A DNA stretch of 19,029 bases from an uncultured bacterium (GTDB lineage Bacteria > Bacillota > Clostridia > Lachnospirales > Lachnospiraceae): contig CAJMRM010000056.1 of NCBI GenBank assembly GCA_905215775.1, positions 1-19,029 of the forward strand, read 5' to 3'. The notes below the pieces were generated by a model. It ran no database searches. It had not been told where the DNA came from and worked only from the letters and a program-made list of their open reading frames with translations. Positions within the stretch are counted from its first letter, which is position 1. Every line of letters begins with the position of its first letter. Both the position numbers and the translations under genes were made by a program. Shown piece after piece: positions 14,846 to 19,029 of the stretch.

Positions 14846-15664
14846 ATGACAGAACAGGAAATGAAAGCGCGCATCGAAAGAAGCAGAGAACTGATCGGCT
14901 GGTCCAGGGAGGAATACCAGTCGGACCAGACTCTGAAAAAGCCACAGCCGCCTCTGGTGAAGGCGCCTATGACGGAGCATGCCATGGAGCTTCCGAAAAA
15001 TTTCGGGGATCTGCCCATGGATAAGAGCTTTTTACGGATCCTCCACGACCGGAGGAGCAACCGGGTATTTACCGGCGGGTCCATGGATCTTCTGACCCTG
15101 TCCTTTCTTTTGTGGGCCCAGCAGGGGATCCGGGGCATCCGCGGGAACAATTATGCCACTCTGCGGACCGTGCCCAGCGCCGGTTCCAGGCATCCCTTTG
15201 AATGTTATCCGCTGATCCTCCATGTGGACGGCTTGGAGCCGGGGCTTTATCATTACCTTCCCATGGAGCACCGGCTGGAGTTTTTAAAGGCTGCGGACAT
15301 AAAGGACGAGGCTTTTGCAGAGCAGGTGGTCCAGTCGGTGAGCCGGCAGAAATGGGTCTTAAAGTCCAGCGTGATCTTTTATTACAGCATCGTGCCCTAC
15401 CGCGGAGAGTGGAGATATGCTTTTAACGCGCCCAGGGTCATGATGATCGACGCGGGCCATGTGACGGAAAACCTGTATCTGGCCTGCAGCGCCCTGGATC
15501 TGGGAACATGCGCTATCGCGGCCATGGATTCTCCGGCGGCCTCGGAAATGTTCGGCCTGGACGGAAAGGAAGAATATATTTTCTATTGTGCGCCCGTTGG
15601 GACCGTGTCGCAGGAAAATGAGGCTGCGGAGCAGGCCTTTTATGCATTTTTAAAAGAAAAATAA
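14846..15664 (+). CDS. SagB/ThcOx-type nitroreductase-family oxidoreductase
   Basis: A 272-residue FMN-dependent enzyme of the SagB-type dehydrogenase group within the nitroreductase superfamily. RRSNR (69-73) is the N-terminal flavin-phosphate motif, TVPSAGSRHPFECY (108-121) the conserved SagB-type block, GLYHY (133-137) the beta-strand motif, and LDLGTCAIAAMD lies near the C-terminal flavin contact. The ATG has GGGAGGA 8 bases before it; an ATG 117 bases upstream in frame would start near the promoter and has no ribosome site. SagB proteins oxidise azolines in peptide natural products, but no cyclodehydratase or precursor gene is adjacent, so the substrate is unknown and it may act on other small molecules. 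It overlaps the next gene by one base. Confidence 0.88.
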   Translation: MTEQEMKARIERSRELIGWSREEYQSDQTLKKPQPPLVKAPMTEHAMELPKNFGDLPMDKSFLRILHDRRSNRVFTGGSMDLLTLSFLLWAQQGIRGIRGNNYATLRTVPSAGSRHPFECYPLILHVDGLEPGLYHYLPMEHRLEFLKAADIKDEAFAEQVVQSVSRQKWVLKSSVIFYYSIVPYRGEWRYAFNAPRVMMIDAGHVTENLYLACSALDLGTCAIAAMDSPAASEMFGLDGKEEYIFYCAPVGTVSQENEAAEQAFYAFLKEK

Positions 15665-16119
15665 TGAAACGCATACAGATACGAAAGAAAAAATCCTGCA
15701 AAGGGTACACTCTGGTGGAGCTGATGGCCGTCATCGCCATAATGGCGGCGCTGGCGGCGGCTTCTGCCGGAATTTACTCCGGCTATGTGGAACGGGCCAG
15801 GGAGGCGGAGCTGTATGAAACGGCGGAGCAGATCAAAAATGCCCTGGCCATATGTGAGGCCCAGTATGGAGAGGCCGGAGGCTCGGACGCGTCGGTATTC
15901 TGGAGCGAGGCGTTTTTAGCGCCGCCCAATCGCCGGGAAAGCGTCCTGTATCCCTATGTGGGGGAAATGACAGAGGGCTGTACCGGCTATTCCCTGAAGA
16001 TAAAGCGGAATGGGGAGGGGAGGTATTATATTGCCGGTTTTACGTATTTCGTGGAGGAATATGAGGTCACGTGGAAGAAGGATGACGGGATCACAGTGAA
16101 AAAACGGGGAAAATCTTAA
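15664..16119 (+). CDS. Prepilin-like protein with type IV pilin N-terminus
   Basis: A 151-residue protein. The basic leader ends KSCKG, then YTLVELMAVIAIMAALAAAS follows: a class III signal with Gly 14 before the cut, Glu at +5 of the mature chain (Glu 19), and a long hydrophobic helix. The remainder is a small pseudopilin-sized domain with an aromatic C-terminal half (YYIAGFTYFVEEYEVTW). The TAATG junction shares one base with the nitroreductase stop and no separate ribosome site is evident, so translation is probably coupled. No prepilin peptidase, ATPase or platform gene lies in the window, so assembly must depend on genes elsewhere. It could be a pseudopilin of a competence-like or secretion system. 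Confidence 0.85.
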   Translation: MKRIQIRKKKSCKGYTLVELMAVIAIMAALAAASAGIYSGYVERAREAELYETAEQIKNALAICEAQYGEAGGSDASVFWSEAFLAPPNRRESVLYPYVGEMTEGCTGYSLKIKRNGEGRYYIAGFTYFVEEYEVTWKKDDGITVKKRGKS

Positions 16120-16148
16120 AAAAACATTAAAAAAATCTAAAATTCTCC

Positions 16149-16177
16149 TTGCGAAATAAAATGAATGAGAGTATAAT
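16149..16177 (+). promoter_or_regulatory. Promoter of the symporter gene
   Basis: TTGCGA (16149-16154), a 17-base spacer and perfect TATAAT (16172-16177), about 40 bases before the start codon. Confidence 0.8.
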
Positions 16178-16217
16178 GTGGAAGATTTAGGTAAAAATAA
16201 GATTGAGGAGAAGCGAC

Positions 16218-17564
16218 ATGGAGAATCAAAAGAAAACCACCAGTTCACTTGCCAAAAGAATGGGGATTTCCCTGGTCTGCGGCCTTGCAGCCGGTCTTTT
16301 GCTGATGATGCTAAGAGAGAATCTGAATCGCTCCGGCCAGGAGGCTGTCTGGAAGACCATCAACAGCATCCTGTTCCAGGATATCACAGCCGCAGGTGCG
16401 GAAAAGGACCTGGGCCTTTTTTATATCCTGGGCCAGCTGTTCATCCGATCCTTACAGCTCGTGATCGTCCCCATGGTATTTACATCCATTACCCTTGCCA
16501 TCGGCCAGATTTCAGATACAAAGGCCCTTGGAAGGATTTCCTTTAAGACCATTGCCGGATTCCTGGCTTGCTCGGTAATAGCCCTGATCCTGGCATGCGG
16601 CGCCGGATATATGATATACAGCGCTGGATTTTTCAATATCCAGGTGGAGGGGCTGGAGGGAAAGGCCGGCTCCACGGGAGCAAACCCCTTAAATGTGGTC
16701 TTAAATGTGGTGCCGTCCAATATCACGGCAACCTTTTCCAGCAACACCGCCGTTCTGTCCATCGTATTCCTGGCAGTTTCCCTGGGACTCTGCATGAATG
16801 TGCTGGGTGAGGAAAAGACCTCTGTGTTAAAGAAACTGATCACGGAGATCAACGACATTGTTGTGGTATTTTTAAATTATGTGGTGACAAAGTTCGGTCC
16901 CATCGCCATTTTTGTCCTGCTTTTCAGGACCTTTGCCACTTACGGAATCCACCATCTGAAGCCGGCCATGACCTATGTGGTGGCAACGACGGTCCTGCTC
17001 CTGGTATTCCTGTTTGTGGGCTATCCGCTGTTTGTGGCGGCCAGCACCAGACTGAATCCGGTGAAGTTTGCCCGTAAGATCTTAAAGGTGGCGGTGTTCG
17101 GCTTTTCCACCTCCTCCAGTGCGGCAACGCTGCCTCTGAACGTGAAGACCACGGTTGAGGAGCTGGGCGTGGATGAAAAAATCGCATCCTTCGTCCTGCC
17201 CCTGGGCATGACAATCAATATGAACGGAACTGCGATCATGCAGGTGGTGGCAACTCTGTTTATCGCCGGCTGCGCCGGATACGATGTGACCTTCGGCCAG
17301 CTTGTGGTGGTGGCTCTTCTGGCTCTGATCGCATCCGCAGGAACCCCGGCCGCCCCGGGAGCGGGAGCCATCATCCTGTTCACGATCCTTTCCGGCCTGG
17401 GCTATGTAAACGACGGCGCGCTTCTGGCGTACAGCCTGATCTTAGCCATTAACCGGCCTATTGAGATGCTGGTAACCTCCTTAAATGTGGCGGGAGATTC
17501 GGCTACCAGTATTTATGTGGCTAAATCGGAGGGAATGCTGGACGAGACGAAATATAATGCATAG
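16218..17564 (+). CDS. DAACS-family amino acid:cation symporter with altered binding residues
   Basis: A 448-residue membrane symporter of the glutamate-transporter fold. The first hairpin motif reads STSSSAATLPL. NMNGT (334-338) occupies the NMDGT unwound helix. GTPAAPGAGA is the second hairpin, and AINRPIEMLVTSLNVAGDS (410-428) is the last helix. Aligned to GltPh by eye, Asp312 is Asn 336, Asp394 is Glu 416, Arg397 is Val 419, while Asn401 and Asp405 are kept. Arg397 binds the side-chain carboxylate of aspartate in GltPh, so a neutral or otherwise different substrate is likely despite the family name. GAGGAG precedes the ATG; an upstream TTG five codons earlier lies at the ribosome site. 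It is monocistronic with promoter and terminator. Confidence 0.9.
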   Translation: MENQKKTTSSLAKRMGISLVCGLAAGLLLMMLRENLNRSGQEAVWKTINSILFQDITAAGAEKDLGLFYILGQLFIRSLQLVIVPMVFTSITLAIGQISDTKALGRISFKTIAGFLACSVIALILACGAGYMIYSAGFFNIQVEGLEGKAGSTGANPLNVVLNVVPSNITATFSSNTAVLSIVFLAVSLGLCMNVLGEEKTSVLKKLITEINDIVVVFLNYVVTKFGPIAIFVLLFRTFATYGIHHLKPAMTYVVATTVLLLVFLFVGYPLFVAASTRLNPVKFARKILKVAVFGFSTSSSAATLPLNVKTTVEELGVDEKIASFVLPLGMTINMNGTAIMQVVATLFIAGCAGYDVTFGQLVVVALLALIASAGTPAAPGAGAIILFTILSGLGYVNDGALLAYSLILAINRPIEMLVTSLNVAGDSATSIYVAKSEGMLDETKYNA

Positions 17565-17579
17565 ATAGCAGAAATGGGC

Positions 17580-17620
17580 GCTGCCTGGTCTCCGGTATGG
17601 GATCAGGCAGCATTTTTATT
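17580..17620 (+). terminator. Intrinsic terminator of the symporter gene
   Basis: GCTGCCTGGTC (17580-17590) pairs with GATCAGGCAGC (17601-17611), followed by ATTTTTATTT. A second perfect hairpin GCCAGGCGG/CCGCCTGGC (17624-17632 and 17645-17653) follows immediately, marking the edge of the AT-rich segment. Confidence 0.92.
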
Positions 17621-17787
17621 TATGCCAGGCGGGAACGTATACGGCCGCCTGGCTGCTCTTTATTGGCGGCTTGATAATTACAGCATACAAACGGAATATC
17701 GGAAGATTGAATTATTCCAAACGCCTGTTACTGCCCATACCCCGGTTTGCGAAGTCATCAATACCGGGTTCGATGAGGAAGTTTCTA

Positions 17788-17827
17788 ATCGGAAGTTATT
17801 GACGCTTCAAAACTTCCGATATATAAT
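17788..17827 (+). promoter_or_regulatory. Promoter with overlapping operator for the XRE regulator
   Basis: TTGACG (17799-17804), a 17-base spacer and perfect TATAAT (17822-17827). An inverted repeat ATCGGAAGTT (17788-17797) / AACTTCCGAT (17811-17820) brackets the -35 box and enters the spacer, the classical place for a repressor. Extra ATCGGAAG half-sites occur at 17698-17705 and 17894-17901, plus a palindrome TTGTCGACAA at 17881-17890. Autorepression by the XRE protein is the simplest reading. Confidence 0.8.
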
Positions 17828-17935
17828 AAAACAGAAGTAAAACATCAGTTTTGGTTTTGATTATAGTATTTTTCAGAAGTTTGTCGACAATCAATCGGAA
17901 GCTGCAAAAATATTTTTCGAAGGGCAGGTAAAAAT

Positions 17936-18385
17936 ATGACTTTTGGAGAAAAAGTGAAGGAAGCTCGTTTGGCACTGAATCTTTCTCAGACAGAATTAGC
18001 ACAGATGACCGGCATTTCAGAACGTTCCCTTTACACCTATGAGCAGCTTGGAACGCTCCCTCGTAAAAACAATATCAGAAAACTGGCAGAAGCTCTGCAC
18101 ATCTCTGTATCTTATTTAATGGATAATGAAGAAACGGACACACAGAGCAATCTGGACAAAGACCTTTTCATTGCAGTAGCCAGAGACAACTTTGGCTCCA
18201 AAGGTGCAAAAGAGGCTCAGGAGGTATTGGGACGTGTAAATTCCTTATTTGCCGGCGGCGAACTGGACGATGACGCCAAAGATGTGTTTTTCCAGGCAGT
18301 CATGGCAGTATATATGGACTCCAAGCAGAACGCAAAAGAGAAATTCACCCCGAAGAAGTACAGAAAGCACAAAGTCAAAGAATAG
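17936..18385 (+). CDS. XRE-family transcriptional regulator (ImmR-like)
   Basis: A 149-residue DNA-binding repressor. The N-terminal helix-turn-helix covers about residues 4-62, with LSQTELAQMTGISERSLYTYE as the recognition core and LAEALHISVSYLM closing the domain. The C-terminal part, NLDKDLFIAVARDNFGSKGAKEAQEVL, is helical and seen in regulators of mobile elements paired with ImmA/IrrE peptidases. An imperfect AGGGCAGG lies before the ATG. The operator-embedded promoter at 17788-17827 implies autorepression. A metallopeptidase-like remnant follows, matching the ImmR-ImmA arrangement of integrative elements and prophages. The ORF is intact, unlike its partner. Confidence 0.88.
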   Translation: MTFGEKVKEARLALNLSQTELAQMTGISERSLYTYEQLGTLPRKNNIRKLAEALHISVSYLMDNEETDTQSNLDKDLFIAVARDNFGSKGAKEAQEVLGRVNSLFAGGELDDDAKDVFFQAVMAVYMDSKQNAKEKFTPKKYRKHKVKE

Positions 18386-18444
18386 TTCAGGATATACGAA
18401 TAATCACTCATGCACAGGATATGTTTTCTGTGTAAGATCCGGAG

Positions 18445-18909
18445 GTGATTCAAAAGAGAACGGCAGCACATATTATCAGTGTGATAGAAAAACTGGTCAA
18501 AAAATACGATACCAGAGATCCTTATGAACTCTGCCGGTTACTGGGAATTAAAGCCCATTATCACGATATGCAGAAAAAGCTGAAGGTTTTTTTTACTATC
18601 AGTTCAGGCAGAAGAAGATGAGGCAAACTTTTTTGCAGCAGAGCTGCTTCAGGAAGATCAGACGGTTCTGGAATGTTTATCAGAATATTCATTTTTGAAA
18701 CCGCCAGAAAACTCTATGTACCAGCTGCATTGTTAGACTATAAATTCAGCCCATTCCATGAAAAAGGGGAACTGGTCAATCCAATGTATATCAAGAAAGC
18801 TATTTTTCTCAAAGAAGATTTGGGAGACTATGACAGCGGGCAGCAATTTGAATATGAAAAACGGAGGTGTTCCAACCATGTTGAATGGTACCAAAATACA
18901 AAATGCTAA
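18445..18909 (+). pseudogene. Decayed ImmA/IrrE-family metallopeptidase
   Basis: Remnant of a peptidase that normally cleaves the neighbouring repressor. Fragment one (18445-18593) reads AAHIISVIEKLVKKYDTRDP and ELCRLLGIKAHYHDMQ, the family N-terminus. It ends at a run of eight T (18587-18594) and a TGA at 18619-18621. Fragment two is in another frame from about 18608: AEEDEANFFAAELLQED. After five T (18692-18696), fragment three returns to the first frame: ETARKLYVPAALLDYKF through to the stop at 18907-18909. The central stretch with the zinc-binding His-Glu-x-x-His is missing altogether, so the enzyme is dead even if both T-runs were sequencing errors. A GGAGGTGA ribosome site at 18441-18448 remains, but no good start codon follows. 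Confidence 0.85.
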
Positions 18910-19029
18910 TGAGCTGGAATTTGCTGTTTTCTGTATTGAAAACATTGCAATTCGATTAGGGAAAAAGGGAGAAGACATTTATCAGGCTTTGACAGAAAAA
19001 AGCGATATTTTGAATAATTACATCATACC
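18878..19029 (+). CDS. DUF3791-family protein, 5' end only
   Basis: Starts at an ATG 8 bases after GGAGGTG and runs off the window edge after 50 codons. The sequence ELEFAVFCIENIAIRLG, then EDIYQALTEKSDILNNYIIP, matches the short DUF3791 family, whose genes commonly sit beside DUF3990 genes in Firmicutes, sometimes regarded as toxin-antitoxin-like. It overlaps the end of the ImmA remnant in another frame, so the pair was probably an operon. The partner gene, if any, lies outside the window. The function is not established. Confidence 0.7.
   Translation, partial: MLNGTKIQNANELEFAVFCIENIAIRLGKKGEDIYQALTEKSDILNNYII

Noticed and set aside
17574..17840. 88-codon ORF after the symporter
   Set aside because: It begins within the terminator hairpin and runs through the XRE promoter and operator; no ribosome site.
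1..19029. tRNA or rRNA genes
   Set aside because: No tRNA cloverleaf signature (GTTCGA-type arm with CCA context) or rRNA-like sequence was noticed on either strand by eye; a covariance scan would be needed for certainty.

Overview
The window looks like chromosome from a moderately high-GC member of the Clostridia, most likely a gut-type Lachnospiraceae. The evidence is the strong GGAGG ribosome sites, T-box control of an amino-acid transporter, Firmicutes lipoproteins, a SigV/RsiV-like sigma/anti-sigma pair, and cell-wall-binding repeats of the clostridial surface type. The assignment comes from reading motifs; no database search was possible.

Layout. (1) 52-2254: a three-gene operon of ECF sigma factor, RsiV-like anti-sigma factor and lipoprotein, closed by an intrinsic terminator. 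(2) 2291-4070: a reverse-strand CstA-family carbon-starvation/peptide transporter with its own promoter. (3) 4316-5889: a divergent monocistronic APC-family amino-acid permease with an extended -10 promoter, codon use typical of high expression, and a terminator. (4) 6193-7407: an unrecognised soluble protein whose C-terminal part carries the 'GIIGGADGPTAIF' signature of sodium-pumping decarboxylase beta subunits. (5) 7426-9355: a reverse-strand OLD-family ATPase/TOPRIM nuclease with a clear promoter. (6) 9427-12725: promoter, tryptophan-type T-box leader with terminator, then substrate-binding lipoprotein, permease and ATPase of a TrpXYZ-type importer. (7) 12726-13195: no protein gene, but two promoter-like sites, several hairpins and a strong terminator. 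(8) 13196-14638: a broken gene for a secreted protein with cell-wall-binding repeats. (9) 14846-16119: a SagB/ThcOx-type nitroreductase overlapping by one base a prepilin-like protein. (10) 16218-17564: a DAACS-family symporter in which several canonical acidic-substrate or cation-site residues are changed. (11) About 17650-19029: an AT-richer segment with an operator-controlled XRE repressor, a wrecked ImmA/IrrE metallopeptidase gene and the start of a DUF3791 gene. It looks like the edge of a decayed mobile element.

Common themes are amino-acid and peptide uptake (CstA, APC, TrpXYZ, DAACS), cell-envelope sensing and decoration (sigma/RsiV, lipoprotein, surface pseudogene, prepilin), and defence or mobile-element biology (OLD nuclease, ImmR/ImmA-like remnant). 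The best candidates for something undescribed are the decarboxylase-signature peptide inside a soluble protein, the orphan structured region at 12783-13163, and the SagB-like/prepilin coupling.
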